From CAYOBW01 sp964402115 (GTDB taxonomy: Bacteria; Verrucomicrobiota; Kiritimatiellia; UBA8416; CAYOBW01), in assembly GCA_964402115.1 (NCBI GenBank), contig CAYOBW010000035.1:1-36915 (forward strand): 36,915 bases of DNA, in the 5' to 3' direction. The notes beneath the pieces are model-generated. The model had not been told where the DNA came from and did not search any database. It saw only the letters and a program-made list of their open reading frames with translations. Positions 22,809-30,439 of the stretch are shown here, piece after piece. Made by a program: the position numbers and the translations under genes. Positions within the stretch are counted from its first letter, which is position 1. Each line of letters opens with the position of its first letter.

Positions 22809-25800
22809 TCACCATGTGTAGGGCACGCGGACGCGGTAGTGCGCCCGGCCGAAAGCACCGCCGCCCGTCACTGTACAGGATGTCGTGTCGCCGCCGGAAG
22901 CAGGAAGTGGGCCGGCCACGTTGTCCCACTTGCCGACCACGAGGTTGGTGCAGCGCTGCACCCAGTACCAGCGCCCCGGCACGGATGACCACTGGACCAC
23001 GGCGTCATCGCCCGCGCGCTCCACCGCCAGGCACTGCAGGCAACTGTTGGTGTCGTTGGCCCGCGTGCCCAGCACCATCGCCTCTGCGTAGTCGTTCTGC
23101 CCGTCGCCGTCCGTATCCGCCAGCTTGGGCGAAGTATTGAGTCCATGCTCGCTGTTGTCCTCGACGTGATCGCCGTCCGTGTCCTTGCTCCAGGCGGAAG
23201 CCCAGTCCTCGGCCGGGTTGTAGACGCCGTCGGGCCGCGTGTCCTCCCACCAGTTCCGCATGCCGTCCCCGTCGCTGTCTTCATTGTTCCCATACAGCTG
23301 GAAGTCGATCCGCAGCGTGCCGAACGGGGCGCCCACGACCCGCGTCGCGTTGCTGAACGCGTAGGTGTTGTCGTGGTACTCGCTCTCGCAGTCGCTGGCC
23401 TGCCCCCGCACTGCCACGGTCTCGTTCGTGGGCAGGGGCATGGTCCGATACCAACCGCTGCTATCCGCATTGACGCTCTCCAGCCAGAACTGGTTCGTGT
23501 CCATGGCGGAGACCTGCCCGTTGCCGGCCGGCGTGCTGCCGTCGGACCGCCGGACGAAGCCCTCGATCCGGTAGCCGGGCCGCATCTGGAAGTCCACGCC
23601 GGACACGGTTTCGCCCGCCGCTGCCCGGATCGGGTCCGCGACGCGGTCGTTGAACTTCAGGCTGTGATACTGTCGCGGGTACCACGCGTTCTCGTCCTCC
23701 GTGGCCACGACGTAGTGGTTCGTGCCGGGCAGGCACGCGATGCCGTAGTTGCCGTCGTTGTCGGTGCTGTTTCCGCCGTCGAAGGTCCAGTTCCCCTCGT
23801 TGTTGAAGTGGAAAGCCTCCACCCAGTAATTGGCCAGCGGTTGGCCGTTCTCGTCCGTGACTCGCCCGGTGACGCGGAAGCCCGTCTCCAGGACGAAGTT
23901 CACGTTGGAGACCGTGGCGCCGTCCGCCACGTTGAACAGCCGCGCGCCGGCATTGTCGGTGGCGTTGCTCCAAGTCTCGGGGATGTAGAAACTGCCGTCC
24001 GGGGGTTGGCATTGAGCCAAGAAGTTGGTGCCGGGCGGACTGGGTACGCGGTAGTAGCCGTCCGCAGCGCTGCGGGCGGAGGCGACCCGGCGGTCGTCCC
24101 AGGGGTTGTTCTCGCGATCGGGGCACCACCGGATTTCCACGTCCGCATCGGCGATGCCGGCGCCCAGCGCATCGGTGATCCGCCCTTCAACGTAGCTGGG
24201 TGCCAACAGGCGGAAGTCCACGCCGTTAGCGGGCTGCGCCACCGTCGCGGTCACAAGCGTGGCCCGATCGATCAGATGCTCATACTGGCCGGCGTGATAC
24301 TGGGTCAGATAGTTGTCGCACTCGGCCCGCACGACGTAGGTCGTCCCTTCGGGCACGTACAGCACGTACGTGCCGTCGTTCTGTGTGTCGCCCCCGGCCC
24401 GCCAATCGTAACGGTCTTCAAACGCCGAAACATGCGCGCGCAGACCATTGCCCTGCGCGTCCGTCACCCGGCCGCGAATCTCGGCCCCGCGGTCGAGCTG
24501 GAAGTCGATACCCGTGCGTCCCGCCGGGGTCAGCTCGACGGGATCGCCCGCCGCCCCGTTGTCCGACCACGCATAGGCGCTGAGGTTCGAGTAGGCCCCG
24601 TCAAGGTAGCCGGTGAAGCGCTGCGCCACGACGCGGTAGGTGCCGGTGGGCGCCAGCAACTCATAGTCGCCCGCCAGGTTGGCCCGATTCGCCTCGACGT
24701 CATCCGCGACGAACTCCCAGGTCCAGGGGCGGCACAGGGCCACGCTGCCACCTGTCAACGGCTGTCCGCTGTCGGCAGCGGTGACGCGTCCGCCCAGCGT
24801 GTAGCCGGACGAGATGTGGAACGTCACGTTTGTGAAGGGACCTGGCGCGGTCACGGTCAGGTTCTGGACGGACGGCGCGGTCAGCAGATGGCGGGGCGCC
24901 ACCGCTCTCTCTTCCATCTCTGCCTCGTACGTGCTGCCTGGCACGACGCCGATCTCGGCGTAGCCGTCCGGCAGCGTGCACCCCACGCCGCCGGACTCGT
25001 CGTCGCCGAGATTGATCTGCGCGCCGGGCACGCCCGCGCTCGTGGCGGTATTGACCACCCGCACCTTCGCCAGCACCGTGGCGTCGGGGCAGAACACCCG
25101 CACGCCAGCCGTGTCCTGCGTGATGGTCAGCGGGGTGCCATGGGCGATCAGGCCGCGCGCGGTCATGAAGCCGGGCAGGGCATACAGGTTGCAGGGCATG
25201 TCGCGCACGAACGGCAGCGCGAAGGCGCCGTCGGGTCCGGAGATGGCCAGCGACCAGACATCGCTGTCGTCATCATTGCCCTCCGCCTGAACCCACACGC
25301 CGGCCAGGGCATTCGTCCGCTGATCATAGACGTGGCCCGTGACCATCAGCACCTCGGGTGGCCACCCGTGCTGGTAGAGCACGCGCAGGGGACGGGGCAG
25401 GGGGTTGGCGCCCGCGGCCGGTACGCTGGTCAGCACCACGGTCGAGAAGGGTTGGTCGGCCTGGTCGGTCTCCGCCATGAAGGCGTTGGGCGCAACGGCC
25501 TGTATGGCGCGGATATTCGCGGCGGGATGGCCGGCCGGCAGGTCCAGCCGGAAGTAGCCCCCCGGACCGGTGTAGGTGGCCGGCAAGAACCCGACGTGGG
25601 CGGCAAACGGCTCCGGTACGACGAGCGCTCCGGGAATGCCGTTGGAGGTGGCGGCGTCGATCACCCGGCCCGTCAGCCAGGTTGTGCCGGCGCTCTGGGT
25701 GATGCGGAAACTCGTGGCCGGCGAGGTGCCGGCCGTGCTGGTTGCCTGCCAGAGGTAGGGCGCCACCGCGTGCGAGATCCAAGCTTCATCGGTCAAGCCG

Positions 25801-26168
25801 TGGTACGAGATGCGGGCCCGCACGACACCGTTGGCCGCGCCGTCTTCGTCGTCCACGATCGTGCGCGCGCCGAGCGGGTTGGCGACCCCGTCCCGCAGCG
25901 CGAACTGCTGGATCAGCCGGTCCACGGCGTCAATGGCGCCGTTGGTGTTGACGTCCACGTACAGCGACAGCGTGACCGCACCGCTCACGGCGACGTTGCT
26001 GATCGCGACGCTCACCCAGGCGTTCGAATTCCAGGCGATCTGCGCCGGACTGGCGGTCAGCGTGACCGCCCCGTGTGCCGGTCCGGTCAGCGCCAGGGCA
26101 AGCAGGCCCGAAACCCAGCCGGCGCGGGTTGACAGACGACGGACAAAAACACGGCGGAACGCGTTCAT
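22809..26168 (-). CDS. Large secreted protein with carboxypeptidase-regulatory-like repeats and Ca-binding repeats
   Basis: 1119 residues from the ATG at 26168, with GGGAGG five bases upstream. A signal peptide ends at PAHGA. After a beta domain come about eight CarboxypepD_reg-like modules, each opening with a pattern like TGRVIDAATSNGIPGA, GGRVTAADSGQPLTGG, RGRVTDAQGNGLRA, EGRITDALGAGIADAD, TGRVTDENGQPLANYW or EGFVRRSDGSTPAGNG. Near residues 965-1040 are Asp-rich calcium-binding repeats (DSDGDGMRNWWED, KDTDGDHVEDNSEHG, DTDGDGQNDYAEA), as in thrombospondin type 3 segments. The last 80 residues (WYWVQRCTNLVVGKWDN) match a C-terminal beta domain common in PVC surface proteins. Likely a surface adhesin or matrix protein; no enzyme motif was found. 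Confidence 0.82.
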   Translation of the reverse strand: MNAFRRVFVRRLSTRAGWVSGLLALALTGPAHGAVTLTASPAQIAWNSNAWVSVAISNVAVSGAVTLSLYVDVNTNGAIDAVDRLIQQFALRDGVANPLGARTIVDDEDGAANGVVRARISYHGLTDEAWISHAVAPYLWQATSTAGTSPATSFRITQSAGTTWLTGRVIDAATSNGIPGALVVPEPFAAHVGFLPATYTGPGGYFRLDLPAGHPAANIRAIQAVAPNAFMAETDQADQPFSTVVLTSVPAAGANPLPRPLRVLYQHGWPPEVLMVTGHVYDQRTNALAGVWVQAEGNDDDSDVWSLAISGPDGAFALPFVRDMPCNLYALPGFMTARGLIAHGTPLTITQDTAGVRVFCPDATVLAKVRVVNTATSAGVPGAQINLGDDESGGVGCTLPDGYAEIGVVPGSTYEAEMEERAVAPRHLLTAPSVQNLTVTAPGPFTNVTFHISSGYTLGGRVTAADSGQPLTGGSVALCRPWTWEFVADDVEANRANLAGDYELLAPTGTYRVVAQRFTGYLDGAYSNLSAYAWSDNGAAGDPVELTPAGRTGIDFQLDRGAEIRGRVTDAQGNGLRAHVSAFEDRYDWRAGGDTQNDGTYVLYVPEGTTYVVRAECDNYLTQYHAGQYEHLIDRATLVTATVAQPANGVDFRLLAPSYVEGRITDALGAGIADADVEIRWCPDRENNPWDDRRVASARSAADGYYRVPSPPGTNFLAQCQPPDGSFYIPETWSNATDNAGARLFNVADGATVSNVNFVLETGFRVTGRVTDENGQPLANYWVEAFHFNNEGNWTFDGGNSTDNDGNYGIACLPGTNHYVVATEDENAWYPRQYHSLKFNDRVADPIRAAAGETVSGVDFQMRPGYRIEGFVRRSDGSTPAGNGQVSAMDTNQFWLESVNADSSGWYRTMPLPTNETVAVRGQASDCESEYHDNTYAFSNATRVVGAPFGTLRIDFQLYGNNEDSDGDGMRNWWEDTRPDGVYNPAEDWASAWSKDTDGDHVEDNSEHGLNTSPKLADTDGDGQNDYAEAMVLGTRANDTNSCLQCLAVERAGDDAVVQWSSVPGRWYWVQRCTNLVVGKWDNVAGPLPASGGDTTSCTVTGGGAFGRAHYRVRVPYTW

Positions 26169-26508
26169 GGCAACCTCCCGGAGGCTATGCCCCCCTGCTC
26201 TACATAAGGGTTTACGCCCGTTCGGCCCGGTCGTCAAGGCTGGGTCGAGTCAGTGTCAAGCCGGTCGGATACGCGCGTCATGTGGAAGCACGAGTCCGAC
26301 TCCCCCGTGGCGCCGGTCTTCGGCCGGCGCTGACGTTGGCGCGAGCGGATCAGGATGGCCTCCTCCCCCCCGCTCTCCCGCCTCCTGCAATCGCCTCACA
26401 CCGGTCGCCCATAACGTGTTTTGCCTTGTTGCCGCCGGGGAGGCGTGCGTAAATGGCGCCGGTGTGCGCGGCCGCGGACGGTCGCGACCAAAAGCGAACG
26501 GAACAGAT
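26169..26508. other. 340-base divergent intergenic region
   Basis: No convincing gene. It separates the modular secreted protein (minus) from the GH50-like hydrolase (plus) and should carry both promoters, though no good -35/-10 pair stands out. A strong hairpin, GCGCCGG at 26310-26316 and CCGGCGC at 26324-26330 with loop TCTTCGG, is present without a following T run. A short frame beginning with the ATG at 26453 behind GGGGAGG overlaps the hydrolase start in another frame; it is short and unlike any protein, but could be a leader peptide. Confidence 0.5.
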
Positions 26509-28608
26509 ATGCACGAACGTAGCGAGAGGCTGTTGCTGACGCTGGCACTTGCGTGGGCGCCCTGGCTGACGGTTGCCGCCGCGGAGCCGGTGCGGTCGCT
26601 GGCGGACCTGGCTGCTCCCGGCGCGCCCGCGGCGTACCGCGCGCAGGAGGCGCAGGTTACGGCGCCCGCGGCGGGTACGCTGCGCGTCGAGGCGCGCGCC
26701 GGCGCGCGGTGGCCGGGTGTGGAATTCCCGGCCGGCGCGACGAACTGGAACCTGGCCGCGTTCGGCCGCATCGAGGTGGCTGTGCGCAATCCGGGCGGCG
26801 AGCCGCTGAAGGTCCAGGCGCGCGTCGACGACGCGGCGTCGCTGAAGGCGGGCGGCTGGCTCTCCGGCAGCGTCGATGTGCCGGCCGGCGGCGCCGGGGT
26901 GATCGTCGTCCGCCTCTCGGCCACGCCGTATCGGCCGACGCGCAAGCTGAATCTGGTTGGCATGCGCGGCGCGCCGGGGGAGGACCTGAAGCTCGATGCC
27001 TCCGCCGTGGCGCGCGTGCTGGTCTTCCTTGGCGAACCCAAGGGGCCGCGGACGTTCGAGGTGACACGCGTCGAAGCGCGCGGGGCGGTGCGCGTGGTCG
27101 AGGCCGACGGCTTCCTCCCCTTCATCGACGAGTTCGGGCAGTTCATCCATGCCGACTGGCCGGGCAAGGTCCGGGGCACGAACGACCTCGCCGCGCGTCG
27201 CGTGGCTGAGGAAGCCGACCTCGCCGCACACCCCGGTCCCGCCGGCCGCGACCGCTTCGGCGGCTGGGAGGCCGGCCCCGCGCTGCCCCCGTCGAAGCAC
27301 TTCCGCGCCGAGAAGCGCGACGGCCGCTGGTGGCTGGTCGATCCGGACGGGCGGCTCTTCTGGTCGCTCGGCGCCGACTGCGTGCGAGCCGACAGCGGCA
27401 CGCCGGTGACCGACCGCGAGGCCTACTTCCGCTGGCTCCCAGCGGACGGCTCCGCGTACGCGCCGTTCTTCTCCCGGCACAACGGTGCGGCCCACGATTA
27501 CTACGAGAACAAGCAGGGCTACCGGGTCTTCGACTTCTCCCGCGCGAACCTCCTCCGCAAGTACGGCGCCGGCTGGGAGGCGGCGACAATCGCCCTCGCG
27601 CACCGCCGCCTGCGGAGCTGGGGCTTCAATACGGTGGCGAACTGGTCCGACGGTGCCGTGTGCGCCGCCCGGCGCACGCCCTACACGGCGAACGCGAGCT
27701 TCGGGTCGCGGACGATCGCCGGCTCCGAGGGCTACTGGGGCCGCTTTCCCGACCCGTACGATCCGTCGTTTCGCGAGGGGGCGCGCAAGGCGATGGAGAA
27801 GCAGAAGGCGGCCGGCGCGGTGGGCGACCCCTGGTGCCTCGGGTTCTTCGTGCACAACGAGCTGGGGTGGGGCAAGGAGACCTCGCTCGCCGTCGCGGCG
27901 CTCAAGTCGCCGCCGGACCAGCCGGCCAAGGTGGCGCTGGTCGATGCCGTGCGGATCGCCTACGGCCGGATCGCAGCGTTGAACACCGCCTGGGGCACGT
28001 CGCACGCTTCCTGGGAGGCCCTGCTCGCCTGCACGAATGCGCCGGACCCGAAGCAGGCGCGGTCCGACCTCGAGAAACTCTACTGGCGTGTAGCCGACAA
28101 GTACTTCCGCGTCATCCGCGAGGAGGTCAAGCGCGCGGCGCCGGACCAGATGTACTTCGGCTGCCGGTTCGCGTGGGTCAACGACCTCGCCGTGCAGGCC
28201 GCGGCGCCGCACTGCGACGCGATCAGCTTCAACCGGTACGACTACAGCGTGGAGCATTTCAAGCTGCCTGCTGGCGTGGATCGTCCCGTGATCATCGGCG
28301 AGTTCCACTTCGGCGCCCTCGACCGCGGCCTGTTCCACACGGGGCTGAAGGCCACGGCCGACCAGGCCGACCGCGCGGCGAAGTTCCGTTCCTACCTCGA
28401 AGGCGCGCTGCGCAATCCGTACCTCGTCGGGGCGCACTGGTTCCAGTACCGCGACCAGGCGACGACCGGCCGCACGGACGGCGAAAACTACCAGATCGGG
28501 CTCGTGGACATCTGCGACACGCCTTATCCCGAGACCATTGCCGCCGCCCGCGCCGTCGGCGAGGAGCTGTACAAACTGCGCAGTGGCGGAACATCCCGCT
28601 CCCCGTAG
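26509..28608 (+). CDS. Secreted glycoside hydrolase, GH50 (beta-agarase)-like
   Basis: 699 residues from the ATG at 26509, chosen because it gives a good signal peptide (LLLTLALAWAPWLTVAAA, cut before EPV); the ribosome-binding site is weak. An N-terminal beta-sandwich (about 25-200) precedes a TIM barrel. FFVHNELGWG places the likely acid/base Glu at 451, and IIGEFHFGA the likely nucleophile Glu at 598. HWFQYRDQATTGRTDGENYQ and RLRSWGFNTVANWSD are also typical of GH50 and related clan members. GH50 enzymes cut beta-1,4 bonds of agarose, but close relatives act on other galactans, so the substrate is open. Its TAG stop lies inside the palindromic repeat that follows. Confidence 0.75.
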   Translation: MHERSERLLLTLALAWAPWLTVAAAEPVRSLADLAAPGAPAAYRAQEAQVTAPAAGTLRVEARAGARWPGVEFPAGATNWNLAAFGRIEVAVRNPGGEPLKVQARVDDAASLKAGGWLSGSVDVPAGGAGVIVVRLSATPYRPTRKLNLVGMRGAPGEDLKLDASAVARVLVFLGEPKGPRTFEVTRVEARGAVRVVEADGFLPFIDEFGQFIHADWPGKVRGTNDLAARRVAEEADLAAHPGPAGRDRFGGWEAGPALPPSKHFRAEKRDGRWWLVDPDGRLFWSLGADCVRADSGTPVTDREAYFRWLPADGSAYAPFFSRHNGAAHDYYENKQGYRVFDFSRANLLRKYGAGWEAATIALAHRRLRSWGFNTVANWSDGAVCAARRTPYTANASFGSRTIAGSEGYWGRFPDPYDPSFREGARKAMEKQKAAGAVGDPWCLGFFVHNELGWGKETSLAVAALKSPPDQPAKVALVDAVRIAYGRIAALNTAWGTSHASWEALLACTNAPDPKQARSDLEKLYWRVADKYFRVIREEVKRAAPDQMYFGCRFAWVNDLAVQAAAPHCDAISFNRYDYSVEHFKLPAGVDRPVIIGEFHFGALDRGLFHTGLKATADQADRAAKFRSYLEGALRNPYLVGAHWFQYRDQATTGRTDGENYQIGLVDICDTPYPETIAAARAVGEELYKLRSGGTSRSP

Positions 28609-28680
28609 GGCGGGCCTCTCCGAGGCCCAGCCCGAACCCGCCACGAGTCCGGCCCTCGGCCTCGGAGAGGCCGGGGCTAC
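28605..28680 (+). repeat. REPIN-like double palindrome, copy 1
   Basis: Two 23-base arms in opposite orientation (28605-28627 and 28658-28680) flank a 30-base centre. Each arm starts, read inward, with GTAG, then four bases, then the small palindrome GGCCTC-TCC-GAGGCC. GTAG heading a small hairpin is the mark of REP sequences mobilised by RAYT transposases. The upstream hydrolase gene takes its TAG stop from this GTAG. Confidence 0.85.
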
Positions 28681-28832
28681 CGACGCGCGGGCCCCCTGAT
28701 CGTCGGCAGGCGCTTCTTTGCTCGAAATAGCGCTGGAGGCTGCCCCGCATCCGGTGCTACGGTGCCGGCGTGCGTTGAGCCGGTTTCCCGTCGGGGATGA
28801 CCGCAGGCAGAAAAACCTGCCGTGCCGGGAGT

Positions 28833-28856
28833 AACGCGGGCATTCTTGCCCGCGTT
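28833..28856. repeat. Perfect 10-bp hairpin upstream of methyltransferase gene
   Basis: AACGCGGGCA, loop TTCT, TGCCCGCGTT: a perfect ten-base stem with a four-base loop, 40 bases before the spermidine-synthase-like start codon. No T run follows on either strand, so it is not a standard terminator. It could be another dispersed palindrome family or an mRNA leader structure. A weaker inverted repeat (GCAGG/CCTGC, about 28803-28820) precedes it. Confidence 0.7.
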
Positions 28857-28896
28857 TGCAGGATCCGGAGGCCGGCGCCGCGGAGGAGTGTTTCTC

Positions 28897-29607
28897 TTGA
28901 AACCGATCGTACAACTGGCTTCCACAACCACGCCGGATGGGCAGCGGCTGACGCTCAGCCGGCACGATCGCGACTACCACATCGCGATCGAGCGGCAGGA
29001 ACTGATGTCCAGCCGGGCCCACGAGTCCGAGCTGGAACTGGCCCGCCTGGGCTGTGCCCGCCTCGACCGCGCGTCCGCCCCCGCCGTGTTCATCGGCGGC
29101 CTCGGCATGGGGTACACGCTCCGCCAGACGCTCGACCTGCTCCCGCCGGCAGGCCGGGTGGTTGTCGTCGAGCTGCTGCCCGACGTGATCGCGTGGAATC
29201 GCGACCTGCTCGGCGCTCTCAACGGGCAGCCGCTGAGCGATCCCCGCGTGATCGTCACGCCGGGCGACGCGGTTGCACACATCGGGCAGGCGGAGAGCGC
29301 GTACGACGCCATCCTGCTCGACATCGACAACGGCCCCGCCGCCATGACGACCACCGGCAACGGCCGCATCTACAGCCGGACCGGCTTGCATGCCTGCCGC
29401 CGCGCGCTGCGTCCGGCGGGGTGCCTGGCGATCTGGTCGGCCGCCGCGGACGCCCATTTTGACCGCCTCCTGCGGCAGGTGTTTCCGCACGTGCTGCGTT
29501 TTCGCGCGCCGCCCTACAAGGGGGCGCGCAGCCTCTCCCGCTACATCTGGACCGCCGCCATGCAGCCGTCCGCCCTGCCGGAACCGCAGGCGGTTGCCGT
29601 GGAGTAG
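28897..29607 (+). CDS. Spermidine-synthase-like methyltransferase-fold protein
   Basis: 236 residues from a TTG at 28897 placed eight bases after GGAGGAG; a longer frame begins at 28822 but its extra residues look non-coding. A short N-terminal beta part (LTLSRHDRDYHIAIERQELM) precedes a Rossmann domain with the SAM-site glycine motif FIGGLGMGYTLRQTL, acidic VVVVELLPDVIAWNRD and DAILLDIDNGP. The layout matches bacterial SpeE-like proteins, but the catalytic Asp and polyamine-binding residues of true spermidine synthases are not clearly seen, so it may methylate or aminopropylate something else. It stands alone between two REPIN-like elements and ends inside the second. Confidence 0.8.
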   Translation: MKPIVQLASTTTPDGQRLTLSRHDRDYHIAIERQELMSSRAHESELELARLGCARLDRASAPAVFIGGLGMGYTLRQTLDLLPPAGRVVVVELLPDVIAWNRDLLGALNGQPLSDPRVIVTPGDAVAHIGQAESAYDAILLDIDNGPAAMTTTGNGRIYSRTGLHACRRALRPAGCLAIWSAAADAHFDRLLRQVFPHVLRFRAPPYKGARSLSRYIWTAAMQPSALPEPQAVAVE

Positions 29608-29720
29608 CGCGGGCCTCTCCGAGGCCCAGCGCCGGTGGCGCGCAACGCACGGCCAGGTGTCACCCCAGGAACCGGCCCGCGGCCTCGGAGAGGCCGGGGC
29701 TACGGGCTGTCTCGCCCTAC
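29604..29720 (+). repeat. REPIN-like double palindrome, copy 2, plus adjoining half element
   Basis: Arms at 29604-29626 and 29681-29703 match those of copy 1 (right arm identical, left arm one base different); the centre is unrelated and longer (54 bases). The upstream gene's TAG stop is within the GTAG head. Directly abutting on the minus strand is another GTAG-headed inverted repeat (GTAGGGCGAGACAGCCC, complement of 29704-29720), perhaps a diverged single REP. Confidence 0.85.
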
Positions 29721-29776
29721 AGAGAGCGGTTCAACTGCTGCGCAGTCGCACGGCTCTGGTTTAACGGATTGTCAGC

Positions 29777-30439
29777 CTAATCGAGGACGGCGCGCGCGCT
29801 GGCGCAGCCGAGGCCGAAGCGGGTGGCGCCGTGGCGGTGCAGGGCCAGGAGGGTCTCCCGGTCGCGAATGCCGCCGGCGGCTTTCACGCCGCACCGGTCG
29901 CCGACGACGCGCTTCAGGAGCGCGACGTTGGCGAGCGTGGCGCCCGTGGGGGCCCACCCCGTACCCGTCTTGACGAACGCCACGCCGGCCTCGGCGGCCA
30001 GCTCCGCGCCTGTCGCGATTTCCACCTCCGTCAGGTAGTGGCACTCGAGGATGACCTTGACGGGCAAGCCCCCGGCCGCGTCGATGACGGCGCGGATGTC
30101 GTCGCGGTAGAGGTCATGGCGTCCGGCCTTCAGCCAGGCGATGTTGTTGACCATATCGAACTCGCGGCAGCCCATGGCCAGCTGTTCGCGTGTTTCGGCG
30201 GCCTTGGCGGCCGTGGTGGCGGCCCCGCCGGGGAAGCCGACGGTCGCGGCGGGCAGGATCGGCGAATCGCCGAGGCGCTCGACGAGGTAGGGCATGTGCG
30301 CGGGCAGCACGAAGACGGCGTAGACGCCGTGCTGGCGCGCGAGCGCCACGCTCTCGTCGATTTCGGCCAGCGTGCTGTCCGCCCGCACGCAGCTCAGGTC
30401 CAGCATGCGTGCGATATCGTCGTGGCCGGGCTCGTTCAT
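29777..30439 (-). CDS. DeoC-like class I aldolase
   Basis: 220 residues, the DeoC length. TIM-barrel aldolase with Schiff-base Lys157 in FVKTGTGWAPTGAT, Lys186 in VKAAGGIRDRE, Asp95 in EFDMVNNIAWLKAG, and the VGFPGG and VILECHYLT motifs. It differs from typical deoxyribose-phosphate aldolase at the start, where LDLSCVRADST replaces the usual IDHTLL-type motif, and in VFVLPAHMPYL, where a VCVNP-type motif is expected, so the substrate may not be deoxyribose 5-phosphate. It overlaps the kinase gene by four bases (ATGA) and ends an SDR-kinase-aldolase operon, which suggests it cleaves the phosphorylated product of those enzymes. Confidence 0.85.
   Translation of the reverse strand: MNEPGHDDIARMLDLSCVRADSTLAEIDESVALARQHGVYAVFVLPAHMPYLVERLGDSPILPAATVGFPGGAATTAAKAAETREQLAMGCREFDMVNNIAWLKAGRHDLYRDDIRAVIDAAGGLPVKVILECHYLTEVEIATGAELAAEAGVAFVKTGTGWAPTGATLANVALLKRVVGDRCGVKAAGGIRDRETLLALHRHGATRFGLGCASARAVLD

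Noticed and set aside
23145..26132. 995-codon plus-strand frame opposite the modular secreted protein
   Set aside because: Composition is typical of an antisense shadow in GC-rich DNA, with no recognisable motif, while the minus strand encodes clear repeated modules.
26310..26330. Rho-independent terminator in the divergent region
   Set aside because: The hairpin is strong but no T run follows on either strand, and neither gene ends toward it.
26350..29490. 1046-codon minus-strand frame opposite the GH50-like and SpeE-like genes
   Set aside because: It crosses two plus-strand genes with strong motifs and the repeat between them; no protein features of its own.
28897..29607. True spermidine synthase (SpeE)
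   Set aside because: The SAM-type Rossmann motif is clear, but the polyamine-site residues are not, and no speD or speA neighbour is present; kept as SpeE-like only.
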